A DNA stretch of 7,127 nt from JAUVIB01 sp964424545 (GCA_964424545.1 CAYRJN010000197.1:1-7127); one strand, 5' to 3'; shown: positions 1 to 6,297, numbered from the stretch's first letter. A program made the numbers and translations. The notes: generated by a model from the letters alone, not told the origin.

Positions 1-62
1 GACTCGAACCCCGGACCAGCCGATTATGAGTCGGCTGCTCTAACCAACTGAGCTACGGGCCC
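1..62 (-). tRNA. tRNA with anticodon CAT (Met elongator or Ile2), 3' end cut by the window edge
   Basis: Read on the minus strand, this has acceptor GGGCCCG (5' end at 62), TA, D-arm GCTC/GAGC, a perfect 5-bp anticodon stem GCCGA/TCGGC around loop CTCATAA, variable loop TGGTC, T-stem CGGGG and T-loop TTCGAGT. The anticodon CAT lies at 26-28. The rest of the T-stem, the acceptor 3' half and the discriminator base fall outside the window. The anticodon stem lacks the three G:C pairs typical of initiator tRNA, so it is not tRNA-fMet. Elongator Met and the lysidine-modified tRNA-Ile2 that reads AUA share this anticodon, and the visible part does not separate them. Confidence 0.95.
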
Positions 63-81
63 TTATTCATTTCGAGCATAG

Positions 82-110
82 AATTTATCAAATAGTTTTT
101 TTTAAATCAA
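82..110 (-). promoter_or_regulatory. Sigma70-like promoter for the CAT tRNA
   Basis: On the minus strand, TTGATT (110-105) is followed by a 17-base spacer and TAAATT (87-82). This would start transcription near 75, about 13 bases before the mature tRNA 5' end. Position, spacing and orientation fit, but AT-rich DNA yields such matches by chance. Confidence 0.45.
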
Positions 111-656
111 ATTTATTTGACTCCATATTTTAAATCATTTAATCCTTATTCCGTATGCTTACGATTTTCCATAATTCAGGGTATCGGAATATCAAAAAAA
201 GATCGCTATTGCTTATCCCTGCACGATATGGTGAAAAGGCTATTTAGAACTAAAATTCTCTTTCATGCCGCAATAGGAATTGCCTAACGAGCATTATAAT
301 TAAGGAAGGGAAATGACCAAACAATAGACGGAGAGGCAAATCAAATAAGATTGAAAGGCAATTTATCACTCTGTGTTTAAACAAACAGAAAACATTCAAT
401 TCAATAAAGATTTCTCTCTCTTCTATCGCAGACTAAAAATGACAATCAGGGTCGTTATTTCTCTGTTTTTTCGGGTATATTATTAACGGCCTCAGCCTTA
501 GATTTTCCTTGTTCCCTAAATTTACGATTAGCGGAGATTGCAACGTTTCCTTTTTATCAGGTTTTACATATTAAAAAAATTTATTTCTTTAAACCAATAA
601 TTATCTTAAATTCCAAATGTGTTCTGTTTATGAACATCTCAACTTTGCACGGGTTC
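111..656. other. Intergenic stretch with no supported gene
   Basis: This is more than 500 bases of mostly AT-rich sequence between the tRNA promoter and repeat copy A. Short start codons with decent Shine-Dalgarno sites exist but terminate at once: the ATG at 313 follows AGGAAGGG and stops after four codons, and the ATG at 439 gives fifteen. Two overlapping minus-strand frames between about 435 and 565 stay open for roughly 30-40 codons but have no start codon and no recognisable motif. It may be decayed coding DNA, but I cannot name a parent gene. I found no tRNA, terminator or tandem repeat. Confidence 0.6.
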
Positions 657-909
657 TTGATGAAAAGCACAGCGAGAGTAGTCAACGCGTCATTCTTTCG
701 AAAGAAGGAAATCGGATTGCAAACAATGACAAGATTTAGATTCCCGCTTAAAACATGTTGGAATGACAAATGGGAGGGGAACGTTGGAACGGTAACAAAA
801 AATTCAGCCATTGTCATTAATCGATTTAATCGGAAAATCTAAAATTGTACGTATACAAAAAATATTCTAATATTAGTGAAAATGTTCCAAATAGGTTGTT
901 TTTTGAAAT
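657..909 (+). repeat. Dispersed intergenic repeat, copy A
   Basis: It aligns end to end with 2664-2918 (copy B) and, with gaps, with part of copy C. Blocks identical to B include a 17-base run at 730-746 (CAAGATTTAGATTCCCG), GGAATGACAA at 760-769, GTACGTATACAAAAAA from 847, and ATAGGTT near the right end. Blocks shared with C include ACATGTTGGAAT (753-764) and ATCGATTTAAT (820-830). It contains a perfect 14-base palindrome, TTCTTTCGAAAGAA (693-706), and a degraded second hairpin (ATTCC near 740 with GGAAT at 760-764). The opposite-strand frame in this copy is explained by the repeat and is not a gene. Confidence 0.85.
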
Positions 910-930
910 TCCGATACAAATATTTACAAT
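903..930 (+). promoter_or_regulatory. Promoter candidate for the esterase-lipoprotein pair
   Basis: TTGAAA (903-908), a 16-base spacer and TACAAT (925-930) form a sigma70-like promoter. Transcription would start near 937, leaving a leader of about 90 bases or more before the esterase gene. The -35 lies in the last bases of repeat copy A, so the repeat may supply part of the promoter. Confidence 0.4.
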
Positions 931-1028
931 ATATAGGGCAGACAACCGCTCGATTTATATAAAAGCATATACGGATCAAGCGAGCTCTCAAATTAGTAAC
1001 TAAATTATTATTGGAAAAATTTGAAAAC

Positions 1029-2063
1029 ATGATCTTAAAAATCAACATTTTCGCCTTATTAAGATTTTTCATCTCAGGAAGAGTAATGTGTTTTATTGCT
1101 TTTATACTCATTTCGGCCGCTTGCCATAGAGTGAATGATAATGAAACGAAAGCTAAGGATATTTACGGATTGTTTACTAAAACCATTATCGTAAACAGCA
1201 CAGTCAGAAGATATGCCGCTTATATTCCTAAAGATTTAGGCGATTATCCCGCAGCGATTGTTTTTGAATTGCATGGCGGCGGTATATATATAGAAGATAT
1301 GACAGGCGAAAGCGGTTACAAATCTCCTTATAAATTATGGATGAAGCTTGCCGACAAAGAAAAATTTATTGTAATCTACCCGGAAGGGTTAAACGGAGCG
1401 TACGGCAAACCGACATGGAATGACTGCCGCGCCAATTGTATGGTGAATTCAAAAGCCGATGACGTATATTTTATTTCAGATCTAATTGATCGTTTTACCA
1501 CGCGCTATTCGGTAGACAGCGAAAGAATATATGTTTCCGGTACTTCAAACGGCGGGATAATGGCGCTAAGACTGGCGGTGGAATTGTCGGACAAGATAGC
1601 GGCCGTCGCAGCCGTTGCAGCAGCCATGCCGGATACCTCCTATTGCAGCAATCCAATAAATCCCATTTCCATTCTTTTTATGAACGGCACGAACGACAAT
1701 CATTTACCCTACAACGGGGGTTTTGTTTCGAATCCCCCGAACCCTGATCACGGCTCCGTTTTCTCTACCGAATATTCTGTTAAACTATGGACTGATCTTG
1801 ATCAGACGGATACCGTCCCATCCGTTTATCATTTTCCGGATTTGGATACAAACGACGGAAGCACGGTAACAAAATATACTTATAGAAACGGTCTTTATGG
1901 GACAGAGGTTATATTGTATAAAGTTTACGGAGGCGGCCATTCCGCACCAAGTATCAAAGAACAGTATTCCGCATTATTTGAAAAATATTTTAACAAACAG
2001 AATCACGATATAGAAACAACCACGGAAGTTTGGCATTTTTTTAAAGATAAAAGGTTAAAATAA
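1029..2063 (+). CDS. Exported esterase lipoprotein, PHB depolymerase / feruloyl esterase-like (LpqC type)
   Basis: This is an alpha/beta-hydrolase of 344 residues from this start. Residue numbers below count from here. The N-terminus is hydrophobic and ends in the lipobox ISAAC (lipid-bearing Cys32), so the protein is probably anchored outside the inner membrane. The oxyanion HGGG follows strand one (His82-Gly85). The nucleophile elbow is GTSNGG with Ser173. Asp223 in NGTNDN is the likely acid and His304 in GGGHS the base. The YPEGLNG and DDVYFISDLID stretches are typical of the COG3509 family, which cleaves ester bonds in polyhydroxybutyrate, acetylated xylan or feruloylated plant polymers; the substrate cannot be read here. 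The start is uncertain. ATG 1029 gives a charged n-region but a weak ribosome site. ATG 1086 has a strong AGGAAGAG six bases upstream but leaves a 12-residue signal with no positive side chain. A TTG at 1011 is also in frame. The next gene lies 10 bases on, suggesting co-transcription. Confidence 0.88.
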   Translation: MILKINIFALLRFFISGRVMCFIAFILISAACHRVNDNETKAKDIYGLFTKTIIVNSTVRRYAAYIPKDLGDYPAAIVFELHGGGIYIEDMTGESGYKSPYKLWMKLADKEKFIVIYPEGLNGAYGKPTWNDCRANCMVNSKADDVYFISDLIDRFTTRYSVDSERIYVSGTSNGGIMALRLAVELSDKIAAVAAVAAAMPDTSYCSNPINPISILFMNGTNDNHLPYNGGFVSNPPNPDHGSVFSTEYSVKLWTDLDQTDTVPSVYHFPDLDTNDGSTVTKYTYRNGLYGTEVILYKVYGGGHSAPSIKEQYSALFEKYFNKQNHDIETTTEVWHFFKDKRLK

Positions 2064-2073
2064 AGGGAAAAAT

Positions 2074-2631
2074 ATGCCCCGAAAAAAAATGATTGCCAAC
2101 CTATCATTAATTCTACCTATTTTCATATTGACCGCTTCCTGCGCTTGCAGTTCAAAACATAAGAACACCTATTTATACAAAATCTATCAAGGTAATTTTG
2201 ATGAATTCGGAGTAAAGACGGGCTATGTAAATTCCGACGGCGATACCGTTATTGCCCCGGGAAAATATGTATACTGTTACAGCGATACATTAAAATATTA
2301 TGCGTTCGTGATGAAAATTTCGGGAGAAATCATCGCTATCGGTCCTAATGACAATGAACTGTTTGAAGTATTCAAATACGATAACGGGCCCGATTACATT
2401 TCCGAAGGATTGTTCCGGATAATTAAAAATAAAAAAATAGGTTATGCCGATACAACGGGAAAAATTGTGATTAAACCGCAGTATGACTGCGCCTATCCTT
2501 TTAGAAAGGGGCAAGCAAAAGTTTCAAACGATTGCGTCACCTTAACGAAAGAGGAGCATCATCTTTGGCGGAGCAGCAACTGGTTTTATATTGATAAAAA
2601 AGGGAAGAAGATATCCTCCCATCGGCGCTAA
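2074..2631 (+). CDS. WG-repeat-containing lipoprotein
   Basis: This 185-residue protein starts at ATG 2074, preceded by AAGGGAAAA. The n-region is basic (MPRKK), a hydrophobic stretch covers residues 7-19, and LTASC gives a probable lipid-bearing Cys23; the lipobox is imperfect, with Thr at -3. The mature part has WG-type repeats. The clearest covers residues 119-150, with KKIGYAD, GKIVIKPQYD and YPFRKG. A weaker copy covers 46-66 (TGYVNSDGDTVIAPG), and a terminal half-repeat has WFYIDKKGKKI (170-180). WG repeats form beta-rich, often surface-exposed folds with no single known reaction. The 10-base gap after the esterase suggests one transcript and a shared location, perhaps as an accessory or anchoring protein; that is inference. 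The fold and export calls are good, but the role is unknown. Confidence 0.85.
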   Translation: MPRKKMIANLSLILPIFILTASCACSSKHKNTYLYKIYQGNFDEFGVKTGYVNSDGDTVIAPGKYVYCYSDTLKYYAFVMKISGEIIAIGPNDNELFEVFKYDNGPDYISEGLFRIIKNKKIGYADTTGKIVIKPQYDCAYPFRKGQAKVSNDCVTLTKEEHHLWRSSNWFYIDKKGKKISSHRR

Positions 2632-2656
2632 ATACTAAAGAACAAGGCTTCGCAAA

Positions 2657-2918
2657 GTGATTAATGAAAATAGAAAAGTAAAATCGCCAACGTATCATTC
2701 CTTCGAAAGAAGGAATCCGAATGTGGACAATAGCAAGATTTAGATTCCCGATAGAAACATTCGGGAATGACAAGGAGGAGGAGAATGTAGAAACGGCAAC
2801 AAAAAAGTCCAATATTGTCATTCTTTGATTTAATCGAAAAAAATGAAATGGTACGTATACAAAAAAATATTCTAAAAATAATATTAAAAGTGTTCCGAAT
2901 AGGTTATTTTTTAAAAAA
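2657..2918 (+). repeat. Dispersed intergenic repeat, copy B (best-preserved hairpins)
   Basis: It aligns with copy A through most of its length and shares GTGATTAATGAAAA (from 2657) with copy C. It holds two clean hairpins. The first is ATTCCTTC/GAAGGAAT with a GAAA tetraloop (2697-2716). The second is ATTCCCGA/TCGGGAAT with a 9-base loop (2744-2768). Next come GTACGTATAC (2851-2860) and an AT-rich tail with ATAGGTTATTTTTT. ATTCC/GGAAT hairpin pairs recall the REP-like and dRS3-like intergenic repeats of other bacteria, but the whole unit of about 255 bases matches no family I can name. No long open frame with conserved codons lies inside it. Confidence 0.85.
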
Positions 2919-2923
2919 TCCTG

Positions 2924-2929
2924 TATAAT
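2924..2929 (+). promoter_or_regulatory. Consensus -10 hexamer at the end of repeat copy B
   Basis: TATAAT, preceded by TG one base upstream, lies just past the aligned repeat. There is no good -35; TAGGTT at 2900-2905 is the only candidate, at an 18-base spacing. Transcription would begin near 2936, just inside the relic's first ATG (2933), so it would not give a normal leader for that frame. Confidence 0.25.
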
Positions 2930-2932
2930 AAA

Positions 2933-3244
2933 ATGGCTGGGGATGAATGCGATTGGAAATTTTCAGGCGAAATACAAACGCGGCTGGAAAATAATTTTAG
3001 CAATTGGATAACCGGTATCTTGATTTCGTCTTTAATTATCTCGCTACGCAAAATATTGAATTAGTACCGAAATTCCGTTTCCTTATAAAATCGAATATCG
3101 ACCCGTATTTGGTTTTTTATACAAAATTCTCGGAAACAAATCCAATTCGCCAATCAAATAAAATGACGGATTGATATTGATAATCATGGAAAAATCGGGA
3201 ATGCTTTTCGTGAAGTTATTCTCCTAAACCATATAGGTTTATAA
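2933..3244 (+). pseudogene. Frameshifted relic of a possible outer-membrane beta-barrel protein (DUF2490-like)
   Basis: From ATG 2933, one frame reads through WKFSGEIQTRLENNFSN. The sensible reading then moves to another frame as LDNRYLDFVFNYLATQNIEL, continuing with VPKFRFLIKSN and IDPYLVFYTKFSE to a stop at 3172-3174. Adding one T to the TT at 3004-3005 joins the two parts seamlessly. A second shift near 3163-3167 continues as RIDIDNHGKIGNAFREVILL to a stop at 3242-3244. The alternation of charged and hydrophobic residues, the LENNFSNLDNRY segment and the LVPKFRF segment resemble the small beta-barrel proteins grouped as DUF2490. No signal peptide remains, and the middle is too short for a full barrel, so the 5' end and an internal part seem lost. 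That it is a broken gene is well supported; the family is a guess from memory. Confidence 0.55.
3225..3241. promoter_or_regulatory. Small inverted repeat ahead of the oxidoreductase gene
   Basis: TAAACC and GGTTTA flank ATATA, forming a 6-bp hairpin or operator-like site about 50 bases before the ATG at 3290. A weak promoter (TTATTC at 3216-3221, 17 bases, TTATAA at 3239-3244) overlaps it, so a repressor bound here could block transcription. The site also overlaps the last codons of the relic, so it may be an accident of that sequence. Confidence 0.3.
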
Positions 3245-3289
3245 ATACGTTTTTTAAATTTCAATTCAAAAACATTAAGAGTAATAACG

Positions 3290-4294
3290 ATGACCTACCA
3301 AACAAGACGAATAATACTAAGTAAACGTCCATCGGGCTTGCCCCTGATTGAAGATTTTACTATCGACAGCATCTCTTTACCGGAATTAAATAATGGGGAC
3401 GTCTTATTAAAAATAAAATATCTCTCCGTCGACCCCTATATGCGCAATCGCATGAACAAAGCAAAATCCTACATTGAGCCTTTTGAAATCGGAGAGCCGA
3501 TCAACGGAGACGCTATTGCGGAGATTATCGAATCCAAAAATAAAAAATACCGGCCCGGCGATATTGTCACAGCGAACCTTCCCTGGCAGGAGTATACCGT
3601 TACATCCAAAAAGCTTAACAAAATTCCTTCATCGGATAAATATTTTACGGAATATCTCGGAATTTTAGGACTTACGGGATTGACGGCTTTCTTCGGTTTA
3701 ACAAAAATCGCTTCCCCTAAACCTGGCGAAACGATCGTTATTTCAGGCGCTGCCGGAGCGGTCGGTATGGCAGCGGGGCAAATGGCAAAAATTTTCGGAT
3801 TACATGTTATCGGTATCAGCGGCTCGCACGATAAATGCCTTTTTTTAAAGGAGAGGCTCAAATTTGACGAAGCCATAAATTATAAAACAACAAAAAACTT
3901 ACGTAAAGCCGTTAAACAAGCCGCGCCCGACGGCGTTGATATTTATTTTGATAATGTTGGGGGCGATATAAGCGACAGTATAATGTATCTTCTTAAAGAT
4001 TTTTCACGCATAGTCCTTTGCGGCCAAATCGCGCTTTATAACCAAAAACGTCTCAGCCTAGGTCCCAGATTAAACAGTTTATTATTGATCCACCGCGTTA
4101 AAATGCAAGGTTTTATCGTTTATGACTATAAAGACGAATTTGTTGATGCAAGAAAACAGATAATCGAATGGCTTAATAAAGGAGAACTGATTAACCAAGA
4201 AACGGTCATTTTAGGATTTGATCAGATTATTAGGGCATTTTTAGCGCTTTTTCAAGGAGAAAATATTGGAAAAATGATTGTTAAAATTGCCTAA
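3290..4294 (+). CDS. NADP-dependent zinc-free medium-chain oxidoreductase (CurA / prostaglandin reductase-like)
   Basis: This 334-residue enzyme has the usual length for the family. It probably reduces the C=C bond of alpha,beta-unsaturated ketones or aldehydes with NADPH in the cytoplasm, as E. coli CurA (YncB) and leukotriene B4 12-hydroxydehydrogenase do. Residues 1-120 form the GroES-like domain and include LSVDPYMRNRM (45-55), a hallmark of this branch. The Rossmann domain has GAAGAVG (153-159) for the dinucleotide. SGSHDKC (177-183) lies where family members bind the NADP phosphate, and FDNVGG (220-225) and MQGFIVYDY (272-280) are also family-typical. The zinc-binding residues of alcohol dehydrogenases are absent, as expected. 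The start has only a weak AAGAG eight bases upstream, but the N-terminus aligns naturally with the family. It stands alone on the plus strand with no operon partner. The physiological substrate cannot be inferred. Confidence 0.92.
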   Translation: MTYQTRRIILSKRPSGLPLIEDFTIDSISLPELNNGDVLLKIKYLSVDPYMRNRMNKAKSYIEPFEIGEPINGDAIAEIIESKNKKYRPGDIVTANLPWQEYTVTSKKLNKIPSSDKYFTEYLGILGLTGLTAFFGLTKIASPKPGETIVISGAAGAVGMAAGQMAKIFGLHVIGISGSHDKCLFLKERLKFDEAINYKTTKNLRKAVKQAAPDGVDIYFDNVGGDISDSIMYLLKDFSRIVLCGQIALYNQKRLSLGPRLNSLLLIHRVKMQGFIVYDYKDEFVDARKQIIEWLNKGELINQETVILGFDQIIRAFLALFQGENIGKMIVKIA

Positions 4295-4537
4295 AAAACA
4301 AAATATATTATTTCGAAGATTAATTAAGTTTATAAAAAACAACCTGCCTATAAAAAATTTTAAATTATTTAAAAAAAAATTAGAATTTATGTTTTTTTTA
4401 ATAGATTTTTATTGTATATTCGAGACCCGGCTCATATAAAACAATGTGCAAAATAATAATAAATTTTCAATTTTTTGCGTTCATATATTGACTTTAATTT
4501 CTGAAAATAGGAACTTAAAATAGTTGATATGCACTGC

Positions 4538-4557
4538 TGTGGAAAAGTTGTGGATAA
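4538..4557 (-). promoter_or_regulatory. Pair of DnaA boxes
   Basis: TGTGGAAAA (4538-4546) and TGTGGATAA (4549-4557) lie in the same orientation two bases apart. The second is the exact complement of the TTATCCACA consensus and the first differs at one position. Such close pairing favours cooperative DnaA binding. Confidence 0.7.
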
Positions 4558-4567
4558 AGCAAAGGTA

Positions 4568-4596
4568 TTCACAATATTTTGTCAACCGGATACAAT
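4568..4596 (+). promoter_or_regulatory. dnaA promoter candidate overlapping a weak DnaA box
   Basis: TTCACA (4568-4573), a 17-base spacer and TACAAT (4591-4596) match sigma70 elements. Transcription would start near 4603 and give a leader of about 170 bases. The -35 overlaps the weak box GTATTCACA, and two stronger boxes lie just upstream, so DnaA could repress its own gene. Confidence 0.45.
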
Positions 4597-4732
4597 ACGC
4601 CGGCCGCCAAAACAATTTCAACTACCCCTAACATCAATAATATCATATGCTTAGATATAATTTTATTGATGAATATCTTATTTTATTTTTAAAAGATAAG
4701 TTACGATTTTTAATTAACTTAAAAGAAATAAA

Positions 4733-4741
4733 TGTGGAAAA
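4733..4741 (-). promoter_or_regulatory. DnaA box close to the dnaA start
   Basis: TGTGGAAAA differs from the consensus TGTGGATAA at one position and lies 31 bases before the dnaA start codon, inside the proposed leader. Confidence 0.5.
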
Positions 4742-4772
4742 TCTAACAGTTATAGCGACGGAGATTACGTAA

Positions 4773-6167
4773 ATGCCAACAGAGACCGCCCAGAGTATAA
4801 CTTCACCGCAAACGGTTTGGGAAAATGTGCTGGAAATTATAAAAGAGAACATAAATATCCGTAGTTTTGAAACATGGTTTGCTCCTATCGAAATACTTGA
4901 TATCGATGAAAAAACAATTAAAATTTCCGTACCGGACGGTTTCTTTTTTGAATGGATTGATAAGCATTATAACAAATTAATCCAAAACGCCTTATTGCAA
5001 ACTTTGGGCGAAACAAAAAAAATCGATTATATCATTGAAAAAAATAAAAAATCCTCTTCTCCTTATCAAAACAATGATTGGCGGCAAGCCGAAACACTCC
5101 GTGCGCATGAAAAGCCGCAGGTTATCGACTCTCCTTATTATACACGATTGAATGATAACTATCGCTTTGAAAACTTTATTATCGGAGACAGCAACCATTT
5201 TGCCTATGCCGCCGCAAAAGCCGTAGGCGATTCGCCCGGAAAAACGGATTACAATCCCCTGATTATTTACGGAGGCACGGGTTTAGGAAAAACACATCTG
5301 TTACAAGCGATTGGCAATCATGCTCTGTCCAAAAATCAGGGACTTAAAGTCTATTACGCTTCCAGCGAAAGTTTTACAACTCATTTTATTACGGCTATTC
5401 AACATAAAAAAATAAATCAGTTTTCTGCGTTCTATCGTTCTTGCGACATACTTTTATTAGACGATATTCAATTCTTCTCCAATAAAGGGAAAACGCAAGA
5501 AGAGTTCTTCCATACTTTTAACGATCTGCAACAAAACGGTAAACAAATTGTTTTAACATCCGACAGACCCATTAATGAATTGGTGGACTTGGAAGATCGT
5601 ATGATATCTCGTTTTAAGTTCGGTTTAATTGTGGATGTGCGACCGCCTGATTTTGAGACAAGATTCGCTATTTTGCGCAATAAGTGCGACGAGAATCAAC
5701 TCAATATTCCCGGCGATGTGATTGAATATCTTGCCGTCAATTTGACGCATAATGTTCGGGAGTTGCAAGGCGCCTTGACTAAGATTATGGCCAGAATCAC
5801 CTTAACAGCAGCCGAACCGACATTGGATTTGGCGCGTTCAATCGTTTCGGAGATTGCCAAACCGGATAAAAGTATCCTTGGCATTGATCAAATCATGGAA
5901 TATACGGCAAAGGTTTTTGAGGTACCCATCGACCAATTACGCGCAAAAACCCGTAAAAAAGATATTGTCAGAGCCCGCCAGACGGCTATGTACCTTGCCA
6001 AGCAATTGACCGACCATTCCCTGATTACAATCGGTCTGCATTTTGGCGGACGCGACCACTCCACCGTTATTCATTCAATTGAAAATGTTGAAAACGCTAT
6101 TAAAAACGATACCATATTCAGACAAAAAATCGAAAGCATGAAAAAGCACCTCGAATATAATCGTTAA
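4773..6167 (+). CDS. dnaA: Chromosomal replication initiator DnaA
   Basis: DnaA is the ATP-driven initiator that binds DnaA boxes, opens the origin and helps load the replicative helicase. This 464-residue protein is complete and of normal length. Domain I spans about 13-85, with the WENVLEIIKENI and FETWFAPIE helices used for self-contact and helicase contact. A short, polar domain II linker covers about 86-125. The AAA+ domain has Walker A GGTGLGKT (167-174), Walker B LLLDD (227-231), sensor 1 LTSDRP (261-266) and the SRF arginine (Arg280) of box VII. Domain IV carries the box-binding signature FGGRDHSTVIHS (424-435). The start is set by GGAG at 4760-4763, nine bases upstream. The box cluster before it supports a nearby origin and autoregulation. 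tRNA-Thr follows instead of dnaN, so the common dnaA-dnaN order is absent. No residue expected for function is missing. Confidence 0.98.
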   Translation: MPTETAQSITSPQTVWENVLEIIKENINIRSFETWFAPIEILDIDEKTIKISVPDGFFFEWIDKHYNKLIQNALLQTLGETKKIDYIIEKNKKSSSPYQNNDWRQAETLRAHEKPQVIDSPYYTRLNDNYRFENFIIGDSNHFAYAAAKAVGDSPGKTDYNPLIIYGGTGLGKTHLLQAIGNHALSKNQGLKVYYASSESFTTHFITAIQHKKINQFSAFYRSCDILLLDDIQFFSNKGKTQEEFFHTFNDLQQNGKQIVLTSDRPINELVDLEDRMISRFKFGLIVDVRPPDFETRFAILRNKCDENQLNIPGDVIEYLAVNLTHNVRELQGALTKIMARITLTAAEPTLDLARSIVSEIAKPDKSILGIDQIMEYTAKVFEVPIDQLRAKTRKKDIVRARQTAMYLAKQLTDHSLITIGLHFGGRDHSTVIHSIENVENAIKNDTIFRQKIESMKKHLEYNR

Positions 6168-6184
6168 TTTTTATATGTCGGATA

Positions 6185-6211
6185 TTGCTTAACATCAATA
6201 AAATTTATAAA
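6185..6211 (+). promoter_or_regulatory. Promoter candidate for tRNA-Thr
   Basis: TTGCTT (6185-6190) and TATAAA (6206-6211) are separated by 15 bases, a little short for sigma70. Transcription would start close to the mature 5' end at 6225. No terminator separates dnaA from the tRNA, so read-through from dnaA is also possible. Confidence 0.35.
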
Positions 6212-6224
6212 TTGTCGTAATCAA

Positions 6225-6297
6225 GCCACCGTAGCTCAGCTGGTAGAGCAGTTCACTCGTAATGATCAGGTCGTCCGTTCGAATCGGATCGGTGGCT
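6225..6297 (+). tRNA. tRNA-Thr (anticodon CGT)
   Basis: This is a complete 73-base cloverleaf. It has acceptor GCCACCG/CGGTGGC, D-arm GCTC/GAGC, anticodon loop CTCGTAA with CGT at 6258-6260, variable loop AGGTC, T-stem GTCCG/CGGAT with T-loop TTCGAAT, and discriminator T. It reads ACG threonine codons. CCA is not encoded and must be added after transcription. The anticodon stem GTTCA/TGATC has one T-T mismatch at the second pair (positions 28:42). The gene stands alone between dnaA and a strong terminator. Confidence 0.96.

Larger units (their letters stand above)
4295..4772. other. Putative chromosomal replication origin (oriC) upstream of dnaA
   Basis: This 478-base gene-free space ends at dnaA. 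It has a perfect DnaA box TGTGGATAA (4549-4557), near-perfect TGTGGAAAA boxes at 4538-4546 and 4733-4741, and a weaker GTATTCACA (4565-4573). Very AT-rich tracts lie on both sides (about 4340-4430 and 4655-4735) and could act as the unwinding element. An imperfect inverted repeat (TTAGATAT at 4651-4658, ATATCTTA at 4673-4680) and a GC-rich patch CGCCGGCCG near 4600 are also present. Origins next to dnaA are common. Only one box matches the consensus fully, so the origin call rests on clustering and location, and it could instead be only the dnaA control region. Confidence 0.6.

Noticed and set aside
630..842. Plus-strand frame of 70 codons
   Set aside because: It spans repeat copy A including its palindrome, has no ribosome site, and is not preserved in copy B.
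839..1111. Minus-strand frame of 90 codons
   Set aside because: It covers the end of the repeat, the esterase promoter and the esterase N-terminus, with no ribosome site or recognisable domain.
2722..2730. DnaA-box-like TGTGGACAA in repeat copy B
   Set aside because: It is a single one-mismatch site, far from the origin region and absent from copies A and C; probably chance.
581..2821. Two minus-strand open frames (581-817 and 2537-2821) whose first ~32 residues are alike (FFV-V-TF-S-LSF, then GNLNL)
   Set aside because: They lie on the two copies of the dispersed repeat. Aligned codon by codon, most differences change the amino acid and few are silent, and the frames diverge after about 32 codons. 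The likeness comes from repeat DNA, not protein selection.
3469..3876. Minus-strand frame of 135 codons inside the oxidoreductase gene
   Set aside because: It is antisense to a well-supported gene with conserved motifs; the open frame follows from the codon use of the real gene.
4488..4521. TTGACT followed by TAAAAT as an alternative dnaA promoter
   Set aside because: The 22-base spacing is too long for sigma70; the TTCACA/TACAAT pair further downstream fits far better.
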